Source of the DNA: CAWBJO01 sp963789175
Lineage (GTDB): Bacteria > Pseudomonadota > Alphaproteobacteria > Rhizobiales > Aestuariivirgaceae
DNA length: 64,000 bases
Direction of reading: 5' to 3'
NCBI GenBank assembly: GCA_963789175.1
Contig: CAWBJO010000005.1
Span: 157,777-221,776, forward strand
A program made the translations under genes and the position numbers. The notes below the pieces were generated by a model, which was not told the DNA's origin, ran no database searches, and worked only from the letters and a program-made list of their open reading frames with translations. Shown here piece after piece: positions 1-8,803 of this stretch (its first letter is position 1; every line of letters begins with the position of its first letter).

Positions 1-1
1 G

Positions 2-511
2 ACCGAGCACGCCACGCTCGTCGATCGCGTGTGCAGCGGCAGTGCCCGCCTCGGCCTGACCTCGATATCGATATCACCGGTGGTGCCCATCGTCGCCGTC
101 GGCGGCCCGGCGCGCGTCTATTATGACGAGGTCGGCAGGCGACTGAAGGCCGAGATCGTTTTTCCCCCGTTCTGGGACGTGGCCAATGCGGTCGGCGCGG
201 CGACGGGGGTGATCGCGCGCACGGTCGCCGTCCAGGTCGTCGCCGATGGCGGCGGCGTGTTTCGCGTCCATGCCGGCGATGGCACGCACGTCTTCTCCGC
301 CCCCGACCTTGCCCTTGCCAAGGCGGAGGCTTACGCGCGCGAGACGGCGCGTGCGGCGGTTCTGCAGATGGGATCGGGCGAGCCGGAGGTGCGGATCACG
401 GTTGCCAAGCATCGCCTTCCCGATGCGACGGACGACAATGGGCTGCTCGCCGCCGAGATCGTTGCCGAAGCCGTCGGCCGGCCCGACTTCGCCGCCGGCA
501 CCGGGGAGTAG
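2..511 (+). CDS. Hydantoinase/oxoprolinase family protein, C-terminal part (5' end outside window)
   Basis: The reading frame is open from the first bases of the window, so this is the last 169 residues of a longer protein. The visible part matches the C-terminal region of alphaproteobacterial HyuA-like hydantoinase/oxoprolinase proteins, which belong to the ASKHA superfamily and hydrolyse cyclic amides such as hydantoins or 5-oxoproline using ATP. A glycine-rich stretch (VAVGGPARVYYDEV, about residues 29-42 of the visible part) and the ANAVGAATGVIAR segment are typical. The stop lies 60 bases before a polyamine-type ABC importer on the same strand, so the two may be co-transcribed and serve uptake and breakdown of one nitrogen compound. 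That link is inferred from position. The substrate cannot be told. Confidence 0.72.
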   Translation, partial: TEHATLVDRVCSGSARLGLTSISISPVVPIVAVGGPARVYYDEVGRRLKAEIVFPPFWDVANAVGAATGVIARTVAVQVVADGGGVFRVHAGDGTHVFSAPDLALAKAEAYARETARAAVLQMGSGEPEVRITVAKHRLPDATDDNGLLAAEIVAEAVGRPDFAAGTGE

Positions 512-571
512 CCAGCTTCGCTGCCCGCCGCTACTATCGCTCCCGCTGATCAATGGGAGGGTGAGTGAGCG

Positions 572-1627
572 ATGGTAACGCGCGCGTTGGTTTGGATGGC
601 GGGCAGCGTCATGGGTCTGGCAGCGGCGGCGTTTACGCCTGCCGGGGCAGAGGAGATTAACGCCCTCGTCTGGTGCGATCATGCCGATCCGGCTCTCATC
701 GAGCCGTTCGAGAAGGCGACCGGCATCAAGGTCAATCTCAAGGAATACGAAGGCACGGGCGCCGGTCTCTCCATCATCGAGCAGTCGCAGCCCGGCGACT
801 GGGATGTGTTCGTCGTCGACGGCATCGACGTGCCGCGCATCGTCGAGAAGGGCCTTCTTGCCGAATTGCCGGAGGACCAGCTTCCGATCGCCGACATTTT
901 CCCCGCCCTCCTGATGGATGATCAGACGAAGAAGGACGGCAAGCGCTACGCCGTCTCCGAGAAGTTCGGCTACAACTCGATCTCCTTCAACAACACGAAG
1001 GTTGATCCGGCCGACATGAATCACATCCCGATCATCTGGGACGACAAGTACAAGGGCCGCATCGCCGTCTACGACTACTACCTGCCGGTCATGGGCCTGG
1101 TGGCGATGGGTCTCGGAATCAAGACGGCCGAGATCGATGAAGGTGACCTGCCGCAGATCCGCGATGCGCTCTTCAAGATGAAGGCCGTCTCCAAGCTCGT
1201 CGGCGACGTCGTGGCGAGTCAGACGGCGCTCGCCACCGGCGAGGTGGACATTCTGGTCGGCGGCGGCGAGTTCGTGACCGCGGGCCTTCAGAAGGACAAT
1301 CCGGCCATGGATTTCGTCCTGCCGGAGGAGGGCGGCGTTCGCTGGTCTCAGGCGATCGGCATCTTCGCCGCCAGTCAGCGCAAGGACGCGGCCCTCAAGT
1401 TCGTGCAGTACATATTGAGTCCCGAAGGCCAGGCACGCCTGGCGACGTCGGCTTGCTACTGGGCCATGCCGACCAATCGCAACGCCGCGCTGAACGACGA
1501 GCAGAAGAAGACCCTGCGCTGGGCCGACCAGGAGAAGTATATTGCCAATTCGCAGCTTTATCCCGCGCCGTCGGCCGAGCTCGACGCCAAGATGCAGGAA
1601 GTCTGGACCGAGTTCCTGAACAAATAG
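572..1627 (+). CDS. Polyamine-type ABC transporter, periplasmic substrate-binding protein
   Basis: This 351-residue protein begins with a cleavable signal peptide (hydrophobic core at about residues 6-24, likely cut after AGA near residue 26) and continues as a PotD/PotF-like class II binding fold of normal length. Recognisable segments are LVWCDHADPALIEPFEKATG near the mature N-terminus, YAVSEKFGYNSISFN and the C-terminal YPAPSAELDAKMQ. It should deliver its ligand to the two permeases and the ATPase encoded directly downstream. The family binds spermidine, putrescine and related cations, but members near catabolic genes also take up other small amines, so the ligand is open. The ATG at 572 gives an intact signal peptide. 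Confidence 0.85.
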   Translation: MVTRALVWMAGSVMGLAAAAFTPAGAEEINALVWCDHADPALIEPFEKATGIKVNLKEYEGTGAGLSIIEQSQPGDWDVFVVDGIDVPRIVEKGLLAELPEDQLPIADIFPALLMDDQTKKDGKRYAVSEKFGYNSISFNNTKVDPADMNHIPIIWDDKYKGRIAVYDYYLPVMGLVAMGLGIKTAEIDEGDLPQIRDALFKMKAVSKLVGDVVASQTALATGEVDILVGGGEFVTAGLQKDNPAMDFVLPEEGGVRWSQAIGIFAASQRKDAALKFVQYILSPEGQARLATSACYWAMPTNRNAALNDEQKKTLRWADQEKYIANSQLYPAPSAELDAKMQEVWTEFLNK

Positions 1628-1666
1628 CTGGCAGCGCGATGCGTGCGCCGGGCGGAGCGGACAGGG

Positions 1667-2515
1667 ATGCGTGACCCGTCCGCCGGCCGTCGCGGGCTCC
1701 TCTTCGCCGCGCCCGCCCTCCTGTGGACGCTGGCGTTTTTCCTCGTTCCCTTCCTGCTGATGGTCGGCCTGAGCTTCCGGCCGCCCGAGGGCATGGCGGG
1801 GACGGCACCGTCGCTTCAGAACTACGTTCGCTTCTTCACCAACGAAACCTTCCTCGGCGCGCTGCGCAACTCGATCGAGGTGACGGCGATCGTCACCGTC
1901 GTCTCGGTGATCCTCGCCTACCCGCTTGCCTATGTGATCGCCGAACGCGTTCCCGAGCGATGGCAGCGCCTGGCGCTGCTGGCCGCCGTCCTTCCCTTCT
2001 GGACCTCCTATCTCGTGCGTTCCTACGCCTGGCTCCTGGTGCTGGCTAAGAACGGCGTCGTCAACAACACCCTGGTCGGCCTGGGTCTCGTATCCGAGCC
2101 GATACAGCTGGCCAGCACGCGCTTCGCGACGGTGACCGGCTTCGTGCACTTCTTCGTCATGCTCCTGACCCTCACCATCTACGCCAACCTGAAGCAGCTT
2201 TCTCCGAACTACCGCCGCGCCGCGGCCGATCTCGGCGCCGGGCCGCTGCGCACCTTCCTCCACGTCGTGCTGCCGTTGACGCTTCCGGGAATCGTGGTCG
2301 GCGCCTTCCTCACCTTCGTCCTGTGCATCGGCGACTATGTGACGCCGCAGATCCTCGGCGGCAACAACGAGCTCCTGTTGCCGCAGCTCATCATGCTGCA
2401 GGTCCAGCGGCGGGCCGACTTTCCCACGGCCTCGACCCTGTCCGTCGTCCTCATGGTCGTCGTGACGGTCGCCTATCTCGCCTCGGCCCGCTGGCTGAAG
2501 CTGGAGCGCGCCTGA
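1667..2515 (+). CDS. ABC transporter permease, PotB-type
   Basis: This 282-residue inner-membrane permease of the spermidine/putrescine type has about six membrane segments. The first is at roughly residues 9-33. The cytoplasmic EAA loop (YRRAAADLGAGPLRTFLHVVLPLTLPG, about residues 185-209) contacts the ATPase. I chose the ATG at 1667 because a GGAG ribosome binding site lies nine bases upstream and the protein then begins MRDPSAGRRG, directly before the first membrane helix. An in-frame GTG at 1643 would add eight residues. The stop overlaps the start of the second permease by one base (TGATG), which points to translational coupling. It should form a heterodimeric channel with that protein. 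Confidence 0.87.
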   Translation: MRDPSAGRRGLLFAAPALLWTLAFFLVPFLLMVGLSFRPPEGMAGTAPSLQNYVRFFTNETFLGALRNSIEVTAIVTVVSVILAYPLAYVIAERVPERWQRLALLAAVLPFWTSYLVRSYAWLLVLAKNGVVNNTLVGLGLVSEPIQLASTRFATVTGFVHFFVMLLTLTIYANLKQLSPNYRRAAADLGAGPLRTFLHVVLPLTLPGIVVGAFLTFVLCIGDYVTPQILGGNNELLLPQLIMLQVQRRADFPTASTLSVVLMVVVTVAYLASARWLKLERA

Positions 2516-3294
2516 TGCGTCCGCTCGACATCCTCGCCGCGCTCTATTCGGTTGCCCTCTACGTCTTCATCTTCCTTCCCGTGGCGGTGCTCGTTCTCTT
2601 TTCCTTCCAGGGCTCGCAGATTCCCGTTCCACCTTTCAACGGTCCGAGTCTCAAATGGTACGGCGCCGTCCTCGCCGACGGGGGCGCCATGGAGGCGCTC
2701 GGCAATTCCATCCTGCTGGCCGTGGTGTCTTCGGCGGTGAGCGTCGCGCTGGGGTTCCTCGCCGCCTACGGCCTCGCCCGCTTCACCCCGCGCGGCTCCG
2801 GCGCATTGCGCGCCTTGCTCATGGCGCCGTTGACCGTCAGCTATCTTATCATCGGCATGGGCCTCCTCGTTCTCTTCAATGGTCTCGGCATGCCGAAGTC
2901 GCTCGTCACGGCGGGCATCGGTCACGTGGTGATCAACCTTCCCCTGTGTTTCGCGATCATCCTGTCGCAGATGGGCGAGCACCAGGTGAACATCGAGCGG
3001 GCGGCCCGCGACCTCGGCGCGTCCGACTGGCAGGTGCTGGGTCTCGTGACCGCCCCCATGCTGTGGCCGGCGCTGTTCGCGGCCTTCTTCCTGTCGATGA
3101 CCTTCTCCTGGGACGAATTCCTCATCGCTTTCCTGCTCACGCGGTTCGAGGTGACCTTGCCGGTCGAGATATGGTCGATGCTCCGCTCGGGCCTCAATCC
3201 GAAGACCAATGCGGCGGGAAGCCTCGTCTTCGGCATCTCCATCTTGCTGCTGCTCGTACTCGAGCTTGCCGTGCTGCGGAGGCGGAGCCGATGA
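2515..3294 (+). CDS. ABC transporter permease, PotC-type
   Basis: This 259-residue permease is the second transmembrane subunit of the polyamine-type importer. It starts with a membrane helix (YSVALYVFIFLPVAVLVLFS, about residues 10-29) and carries the EAA motif (IERAARDLGASDWQVLGLVTAP) near residues 162-183, typical of PotC/PotI proteins. The ATG shares one base with the stop of the first permease, and its own stop overlaps the ATPase start by four bases (ATGA). An upstream extension of the frame overlaps the PotB-type gene and has no support. Length and topology are normal. Confidence 0.87.
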   Translation: MRPLDILAALYSVALYVFIFLPVAVLVLFSFQGSQIPVPPFNGPSLKWYGAVLADGGAMEALGNSILLAVVSSAVSVALGFLAAYGLARFTPRGSGALRALLMAPLTVSYLIIGMGLLVLFNGLGMPKSLVTAGIGHVVINLPLCFAIILSQMGEHQVNIERAARDLGASDWQVLGLVTAPMLWPALFAAFFLSMTFSWDEFLIAFLLTRFEVTLPVEIWSMLRSGLNPKTNAAGSLVFGISILLLLVLELAVLRRRSR

Positions 3295-4364
3295 GCCGAC
3301 CGGTCCTTTCGGTGCGCAACCTGTCGCACGCCTTCCACGGCGTCGTCGTACTCGACGACATCTCGCTCGACATCGCCGAGGGCTCGTTCACCGTGCTCCT
3401 CGGTCCGTCGGGATCGGGGAAGACGACGCTCCTCAACATTCTCGGCGGCTTCCTGGCGCCCACCCGCGGCAGCGTACTCATCGACGGCGAGGACCTCACC
3501 GCCACGCCGCCGGCCCGGCGCCCGACGGCGACCGTGTTCCAGGACTATGCGCTTTTCCCGCACATGACGGTCGGCGCCAATGTGGGATTCGGCCTGCGCA
3601 TGCGCGGCATGGCTCGCCCCGAGCGCGACGGGCAGGCGGCCGAGATGCTGAAAATGGTCGGATTGGACGCCGTCTTCCATCGTCGACCCCACGAGCTTTC
3701 CGGCGGCCAGCGCCAGCGGGTGGCACTCGCCCGTTCTCTGGTCGTCAAGCCCAAGGTCCTGCTGCTCGACGAGCCGCTGGGCGCTCTAGATCTGAAGCTT
3801 CGCCGCCAGATGCAGGAGGAGCTCAAGAACATCCAGCGCCGCGTCGGCACGACCTTCGTCCATGTGACTCACGACCAGGAGGAGGCGATGGCGGTGGCCG
3901 ATCGGGTCGTGGTCCTGAACCGCGGGCGGATCGAAGACGAGGGAGAGCCCCAGCGCGTCTACCTCGATCCGCGGACCGCCTTCGCCGCCGGCTTCATGGG
4001 CGAAAGCAACATGTTCGTAGGAACGGTGGCGGCCGCGGCGGACGGAATCTGCGAGATCGTCGCCTCCTTCGGTCGGGTGACGGCGGCCGGCGAGGCTCGC
4101 GCCGGTGAGGCCGTCCTGCTGGCCGTTCGCCCCGAGCACGTGCGGGTGGGCCGGGAGGCCGGCGACGCCGTGTTCGGCGCCGCGAAGGTGGAGGAGACCG
4201 GATTCTTCGGCACCCACCACCAGTGCGTCTGCCGTCTCGAGGCCGGCGGCGCGCTGCTGCGCGTGCGACTGCCCCAGGACGTCGCCTACACGGTGGGGAC
4301 CCGTCTCGAGCTCTCGGCCGAGCGCCGCCATCTGCGGGTCTTTCCTCGAAGCCCGGACCCATGA
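3291..4364 (+). CDS. ABC transporter ATP-binding protein, PotA-type
   Basis: This 357-residue ATPase of the CUT/PotA class energises the importer. It shows Walker A (GPSGSGKTT, about residues 38-46), a Q-loop (VFQDYALFP), the ABC signature (LSGGQRQRVALAR, about residues 133-145), Walker B (VLLLDEPLGALD) and the H-loop histidine in HVTHDQEEA. A C-terminal TOBE-type regulatory domain follows from about residue 235, with the LLAVRPEHVRV segment. The start overlaps the permease stop by four bases, and the stop overlaps the next start by four bases. This makes a tightly coupled set of importer and hydrolase genes. Confidence 0.92.
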   Translation: MSRPVLSVRNLSHAFHGVVVLDDISLDIAEGSFTVLLGPSGSGKTTLLNILGGFLAPTRGSVLIDGEDLTATPPARRPTATVFQDYALFPHMTVGANVGFGLRMRGMARPERDGQAAEMLKMVGLDAVFHRRPHELSGGQRQRVALARSLVVKPKVLLLDEPLGALDLKLRRQMQEELKNIQRRVGTTFVHVTHDQEEAMAVADRVVVLNRGRIEDEGEPQRVYLDPRTAFAAGFMGESNMFVGTVAAAADGICEIVASFGRVTAAGEARAGEAVLLAVRPEHVRVGREAGDAVFGAAKVEETGFFGTHHQCVCRLEAGGALLRVRLPQDVAYTVGTRLELSAERRHLRVFPRSPDP

Positions 4365-5089
4365 AACGCATCCGGCCCGAGGACTGGTACCGCGTCCGCA
4401 GCGTCGGCGACGGCGTCACCGCCGTCGGCGAGCCGCACATCCGCGAGTTCTATCGCTGCAACATGTGGCACGTCCGCGGGCGCGACCGCGACATGCTCGT
4501 CGACAGCGGCATGGGCGTCGTGCCGCTCAAGCCCTATGTCGAGATCGTGCGCGAACGGCCGTGCGTGGCGGTCGCCAGCCACACCCATTTCGACCACATC
4601 GGCGCCCACCATGAATTCGCCGAACGCCGCGTGCACGCCGCCGAAGCCGATCTGCTCGCCAATCCGACGCGGCGGAATACGCTCGCCGATCCCTACGTCA
4701 CCGACGAGATCTTCACGGCCCTCCCGCCGGCGCCTTACGACTCCGCGACCTACGGCGTCGCACCGGCTCCCGCGACGCACCTGCTGGCCCATGGCGACGT
4801 CGTCGACCTCGGCGACCGCCGCTTCGAGGTGCTGCACACGCCGGGCCACTCGCCGGGCGGCATTGCGCTCTACGAGCGGGCCACCGGCATCCTGTTCTCC
4901 GGAGACATCATCTACGACGGCCCCCTGATCGAGGACTGCTACCACTCGAACGCCGCCGACTACGTCGCCAGCATGAAGATGCTCTACGACGTCCAGGTCC
5001 GCGTCGTTCATGGCGGCCACTTCCCGAGCTTCGACGGCGAGCGCTACCGCACGCTCATCAAGGCATGGCTCGACGCCAAGGGCGTCTAG
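4361..5089 (+). CDS. MBL-fold metallo-hydrolase
   Basis: This 242-residue metallo-beta-lactamase fold enzyme has a complete dinuclear metal site: H74-x-H76-x-D78-H79 (SHTHFDH), a histidine in HTPGHSPGG, the aspartate in FSGDIIYDG, and a C-terminal histidine in VVHGGHF. The family includes lactonases, glyoxalase II and other hydrolases, and the substrate cannot be read from sequence. It has no signal peptide and should be cytoplasmic. It is translationally coupled to the PotA-type gene, so it probably acts on the imported compound or a product of the hydantoinase-like enzyme. The stop codon shares a CTAG tetranucleotide with the stop of the convergent ABC-2 permease gene. Confidence 0.85.
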   Translation: MKRIRPEDWYRVRSVGDGVTAVGEPHIREFYRCNMWHVRGRDRDMLVDSGMGVVPLKPYVEIVRERPCVAVASHTHFDHIGAHHEFAERRVHAAEADLLANPTRRNTLADPYVTDEIFTALPPAPYDSATYGVAPAPATHLLAHGDVVDLGDRRFEVLHTPGHSPGGIALYERATGILFSGDIIYDGPLIEDCYHSNAADYVASMKMLYDVQVRVVHGGHFPSFDGERYRTLIKAWLDAKGV

Positions 5090-6222
5090 TCGAGGGTGCG
5101 GCGGAACCGCGCCAGGGCCAATCCGGCGAAGGCGAAGACGAACAGCAGGAGCGCCATCACCTCGTGCAGGATCTCGGGAAGCGTCGATCCCTTGAGCATG
5201 ATGGCCCGCACGACGCGCAGGAAATGCGTGAGCGGCAGGAGCTCGCCGATGAACTGCGCCCAGCCCGGCATGCCGCCGAACGGGAACATGAAGCCCGACA
5301 GCAGGATGGACGGCAGGAAGAAGAAGAAGGTGAGCTGCATCGCCTGCATCTGGGTGCGCGCCAGCGTCGAGAAGGTGTAGCCGAGGAGCACCAGCGCGAC
5401 GATGTAGATGAGGATCGACATGAGGAGGAGCGCCAGCGATCCCACGAACGGTACCTGGAAGAGCAGGGCGGCCAGGCTGAGGATGACCACCACCTGCACG
5501 GCGCCGATGCCGATATAGGGCGTGATCTTGCCCGTCATGATCTCGACCGGCTGCAGCGGCATGGCGAGCAGGTTCTCCATCGTCCCGCGCTCGACCTCGC
5601 GGGTGAGGGCGATCGCCGTCATCATGACCATCGTCATCTGAAGGATGACGCCGAGCAGCCCGGGAACGATGTTGTACTGGGTGATGCCCTCGGGGTTGTA
5701 GCGGCGGTGCACCACGATATCGAGGCCTTCCTCGCGCCGTTCGGCGCTTTCCGCCTCGGTGCCGAGCTCGCGCTGCAGGGCCCGCGTCGCGACTTCGCCC
5801 AGCGCGCCGATCGCGCCGCTCGCCGCGGCGGGGTCGGAGGCGTCCGCCTCGAGCAGCACCTGGGGCTTCTCGCCGCGCATGACGCGGGTGCCGAAATCGC
5901 TCGGGATGGTGACGAGGAAGGTGATGGCGCCGGTCGCCATCAGGCGCTCCGCTTCGGCGCTGGTCGCCGGCATCTCTCCGAACCGGTAATAGCCGGTGTT
6001 CTCCAGGCTCGACACGATGGCGCGGGAGAACCGTTCGTGGCTGAGGTCGAGCACCGCCGCCGGCAGGGCCTTGGGGTCGGTGCTGATCGCGAAGCCGAAG
6101 AGGAGCAGCTGGATGATCGGGATGCCGAGCATCATGCCGAAGGTCAGCCGGTCGCGCCGCATCTGGATGAGCTCCTTGTGCAGGACCGCGAGCACCCGCC
6201 GGTAGGAGAACGCGATGCTCAT
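5086..6222 (-). CDS. ABC-2 type transporter permease (YbhS/YbhR-like)
   Basis: This 378-residue membrane protein has the ABC-2 topology. One helix lies near the N-terminus (about residues 23-42), then comes a large extracytoplasmic region (about 45-175), then five helices. The RDRLTFGMMLGIPIIQLLLFG start and the REVERGTMENLLAMP loop are typical of YbhR/YbhS and related drug-export permeases. I chose the ATG at 6222 because it overlaps the ATPase stop by four bases (ATGA) and the protein then begins MSIAFSYRRV. The long upstream extension of this frame overlaps the ATPase gene and is not coding. Escherichia coli has two permeases in the equivalent locus. Here there is one, which would have to act as a homodimer. 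Confidence 0.88.
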   Translation of the reverse strand: MSIAFSYRRVLAVLHKELIQMRRDRLTFGMMLGIPIIQLLLFGFAISTDPKALPAAVLDLSHERFSRAIVSSLENTGYYRFGEMPATSAEAERLMATGAITFLVTIPSDFGTRVMRGEKPQVLLEADASDPAAASGAIGALGEVATRALQRELGTEAESAERREEGLDIVVHRRYNPEGITQYNIVPGLLGVILQMTMVMMTAIALTREVERGTMENLLAMPLQPVEIMTGKITPYIGIGAVQVVVILSLAALLFQVPFVGSLALLLMSILIYIVALVLLGYTFSTLARTQMQAMQLTFFFFLPSILLSGFMFPFGGMPGWAQFIGELLPLTHFLRVVRAIMLKGSTLPEILHEVMALLLFVFAFAGLALARFRRTLD

Positions 6223-7169
6223 GGCCGTGCTTCCCGTTGCGCCGAACCCTTTTGCGCCGAGCCCTTTTGCGCCGCACCCATGAGTTCGATGAGGACGTCC
6301 TCGAGCGACGTCCTGCCGGCGTGGACGCGGAAGTCGCCGCCCTTCGTCGCCGCCTCGACCGCCAGTCGCAAGGCCTCGGGGTCCCGACCGACGACGTGCA
6401 GCGCGTTGCCGAACGAGGCGACCTGCTCGACCTCCTTGCGCGCTTCGAGCGCGCCGACGATGCCGGAGACGCCGGGGCCTTCCACCACCATGACGGACAG
6501 TCCCGACCGGTCGATGAGGGCGTCCGCCGTCCCGGTCATCAGGATGCGGCCTTGCGAGATGTAGGTGAGGCGGTGGCATCGTTCGGCTTCGTCCATGTAG
6601 TGCGTCGAAACGAGGACGGTGAGACCGCCCGCCGCCAGGCGGTGGAGCTCATCCCAGAACTCGCGCCGTGCCTTCGGGTCGACGCCTGCCGTCGGTTCGT
6701 CGAGCAGGAGGAGCTTCGGCGCGTGCATGATCGCCGCGGCAAGGGCCAGCCGCTGCTTCCACCCGCCGGAAAGCGTCCCCGACAGCTGGTTGCGGCGCGC
6801 TTCGAGGCCGAGCGACCGGAGCGTCTCCTCGACATGGGCCGCGACCGGCTCGAGCTCGTAGAGCCGGGCGACGAAGGCGAGGTTCTCGGCAATCGTCAGG
6901 TCTTCATAGTAGGAGAAGCGCTGCGTCATGTAGCCGACCTGGCGCTTGATCATCTGGCTCTCGGTCACCACGTCGTGGCCGAGCACCGTTCCATGCCCGG
7001 CATCCGGAACCAGGAGTCCGCAGATCAGGCGGATGGTCGTCGTCTTCCCCGCCCCGTTGGGGCCGAGGAAGCCCATGATCTCGCCTTCCTTGATCGACAG
7101 CGACACGCCGTCGACGACGGTTCGGTTCCCGAAGCGCTTGGTCAGCCCTTCGACCTCGACGACGTTCAT
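6219..7169 (-). CDS. ABC transporter ATP-binding protein (YbhF-like)
   Basis: This 316-residue ATPase of the drug-export/ABC-2 class has Walker A (GPNGAGKTTT, about residues 37-46), Q-loop (GYMTQRFSYYEDLT), signature (LSGGWKQRLALA), Walker B (LLLLDEPTAGVDP) and H-loop (STHYMDEA). A C-terminal domain of about 80 residues follows and ends in a small AQKGS repeat. Escherichia coli YbhF has two fused ATPase domains. This protein has one and should dimerise. The start at 7169 overlaps the stop of the membrane-fusion gene by four bases, and its own stop overlaps the permease start by four bases. The three genes therefore form one coupled efflux unit. Confidence 0.9.
   Translation of the reverse strand: MNVVEVEGLTKRFGNRTVVDGVSLSIKEGEIMGFLGPNGAGKTTTIRLICGLLVPDAGHGTVLGHDVVTESQMIKRQVGYMTQRFSYYEDLTIAENLAFVARLYELEPVAAHVEETLRSLGLEARRNQLSGTLSGGWKQRLALAAAIMHAPKLLLLDEPTAGVDPKARREFWDELHRLAAGGLTVLVSTHYMDEAERCHRLTYISQGRILMTGTADALIDRSGLSVMVVEGPGVSGIVGALEARKEVEQVASFGNALHVVGRDPEALRLAVEAATKGGDFRVHAGRTSLEDVLIELMGAAQKGSAQKGSAQREARP
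6239..6279 (-). repeat. 15-bp tandem repeat in the 3' end of the ABC ATPase gene
   Basis: Two adjacent 15-bp units (6239-6253 and 6254-6268) differ at one position, and a partial third unit follows (6269-6279). On the coding strand they give a repeated pentapeptide, AQKGS AQKGS AQ, just before the C-terminus. Because the unit is a multiple of three, gain or loss of a unit would keep the frame, so copy number could vary between strains. Confidence 0.8.
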
Positions 7170-8122
7170 GGCTGCTCCTCGCGCCGGATGCGCGCATCGA
7201 CGATCAAGCCCGGCTGCAGGATGGAGCTCGCCGCGACCGGCCGCGCCTCGACGAGGTAGAGGAGCTTCTGGCGCCGGTCGACCGAGTAGATGACGGGCGG
7301 GGTGAATTCCGGATCGGACGCCACGTAGCTCACCTCGGCCTCGATCCCGGCCGGACAGCCGTCGCACGAGATGGCGAGCCTCACGCCGGGCCTGAGGTTG
7401 GAGCGTGCGGCCTCGGCGACGAAGAGTTTGAGCTTCACCGCGCCTTCCGGCAGGAACGACACCACGGGCAGCGTCGGCCCGGCGATCTCGCCGCTGCGCC
7501 GGATGATGTCGCTGATGGTCCCGCGGGCCGGAGCGACGATGCGCCGCTCGTCGACATGCCACTGGGCGACGCGGACGCTGGCCTTCGCCTCTTCCACCCG
7601 CTCGACCTGGACGGCGATTTCGTCGGGCCGCGCCCCGGAGCGGGCCGTCTCGACGTTGGCTTCGAGCTCGTCGACCCGGGCTTCCGCCGTCGCCCGTGCC
7701 GCCTCCGCCTGGTCGAAGCTCTGCTTGGGGACCGCGCCCCGGTCGGCGAGGTCGCGGGCCCTGTTGTAGGCCAGCTGCGATTCGCGAAGCTGGGCCCGGG
7801 CGGCATTGAGCGACGCCTGGATGGCGGCGATCTCGTCGGGCCGCTTGCCCTTCGTTATGTCGCGCAGCTGAGACTGGAGCTGGGCGAGACGGGCCGTCGC
7901 CTGGTGAAGCTCGAGCACCGCGTCGCTGTCGTCGAGCTCGGCGAGGAGCGTGCCCTTCTCGACCGCATCGCCGCGCCGGACGTGCACGGCTTCGATTCGC
8001 GCGCTCGCCACCGGGGCGGCCGAGACGTATTCCCCTTCGACGTAGCCCGACAGCATTGCTGCCGGATCCGCGGCGCAGCCCACGAGCCAGCCGATGAAAA
8101 CGATACTGCACAAGCCGCCCAT
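7166..8122 (-). CDS. HlyD-family membrane fusion lipoprotein (YbhG-like)
   Basis: This 318-residue periplasmic adaptor begins with a lipoprotein signal peptide (hydrophobic residues 5-15 and lipobox LVGC, with the acylated cysteine at residue 16). A biotinyl-lipoyl half motif (VHVRRGDAVEKGTLLAELDD) follows, then a long alpha-helical hairpin rich in Ala, Glu and Arg (about residues 72-190), then the second lipoyl half and beta-barrel. The order fits YbhG and related adaptors that link ABC-2 permeases to an outer-membrane channel. It is the second gene of the operon, 12 bases after the TetR gene. No outer-membrane partner is encoded nearby, so a TolC-like protein elsewhere is presumably used. 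Confidence 0.87.
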   Translation of the reverse strand: MGGLCSIVFIGWLVGCAADPAAMLSGYVEGEYVSAAPVASARIEAVHVRRGDAVEKGTLLAELDDSDAVLELHQATARLAQLQSQLRDITKGKRPDEIAAIQASLNAARAQLRESQLAYNRARDLADRGAVPKQSFDQAEAARATAEARVDELEANVETARSGARPDEIAVQVERVEEAKASVRVAQWHVDERRIVAPARGTISDIIRRSGEIAGPTLPVVSFLPEGAVKLKLFVAEAARSNLRPGVRLAISCDGCPAGIEAEVSYVASDPEFTPPVIYSVDRRQKLLYLVEARPVAASSILQPGLIVDARIRREEQP

Positions 8123-8134
8123 GGCCGGTCTCCT

Positions 8135-8791
8135 TCAGGGTCTTTCCGTCAGCAGGTCGACGTTGTCCTCGAGCCTGCGGATGATGCTTTTAAGTTCTTT
8201 CGACCCGACGTCCCTCCACGCGAGCCGCTTCAGGACTCCCGCCCGGGTGATGCGGAACACGAGCAGGCCGCCAACGAGCGTGAACACCGCGAGCTTCACG
8301 TCCTCGGAATCGGCGGATTTCCCGGTCGCCGCGGCCCATAGTCCGCACAGGCGGGCATGCATCGGCGCCATGAAGGAATCGTAGAGGATGGCGAAGGCGG
8401 GGGAGGGGTCCATCTGCTCCCGCACGATCACCCGCGCGAAGCTCGACAGCCGCGGCGTCGCCAGGATGACCTCCGCCATGGCGCCGAGGATGTCCTTGAG
8501 CGCCTGGCGGGCGGCTTCGGGCGTGTCGGGAGCGGCCCCGAGCCGGGTGGCGAGGCGCGAGCCGACCCGGTCGGCCAGCGTCGATACGATATGGGCGAGG
8601 CAGGCGCGGTAGAGCTTGTCCTTGCCCCCGAAATGATAGGCGATTCCGGCGAGGTTCGTGTCGGCCGCCGCCGCGATCTCCCGGATGCCGGCGCCCTCGT
8701 AGCCCTTCTGCCCGAAGGCGTCGATCGCCGCGTTGAGGAGGCGGCTTCGCGTGTCGGCCGGGGCTGCCGGGGCTGAGGTCTTTCGCTTCAT
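8135..8791 (-). CDS. TetR/AcrR-family regulator, CecR-like
   Basis: This 218-residue repressor has an N-terminal TetR helix-turn-helix (about residues 13-60, including GIREIAAAADTNLAGIAYHFGGKDKLY in two parts) and a C-terminal ligand domain like CecR (formerly YbiH, DUF1956). In Escherichia coli, cecR heads the ybhGFSR efflux operon, and the same order is found here. It probably represses itself and the pump genes until a drug-like ligand binds. A 20-bp near-perfect palindrome lies 13 bases upstream of the start and is a good operator candidate. Identification rests on the HTH and the operon order. Confidence 0.86.
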   Translation of the reverse strand: MKRKTSAPAAPADTRSRLLNAAIDAFGQKGYEGAGIREIAAAADTNLAGIAYHFGGKDKLYRACLAHIVSTLADRVGSRLATRLGAAPDTPEAARQALKDILGAMAEVILATPRLSSFARVIVREQMDPSPAFAILYDSFMAPMHARLCGLWAAATGKSADSEDVKLAVFTLVGGLLVFRITRAGVLKRLAWRDVGSKELKSIIRRLEDNVDLLTERP

Positions 8792-8803
8792 GATGGTTCT
8801 TTA

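Noticed and set aside
74..2263. Long minus-strand open frame (729 codons) opposite the importer genes
   Set aside because: It is antisense to three well-supported genes, has skewed His/Arg/Gln-rich composition typical of shadow frames in high-GC DNA, and has no recognisable family.
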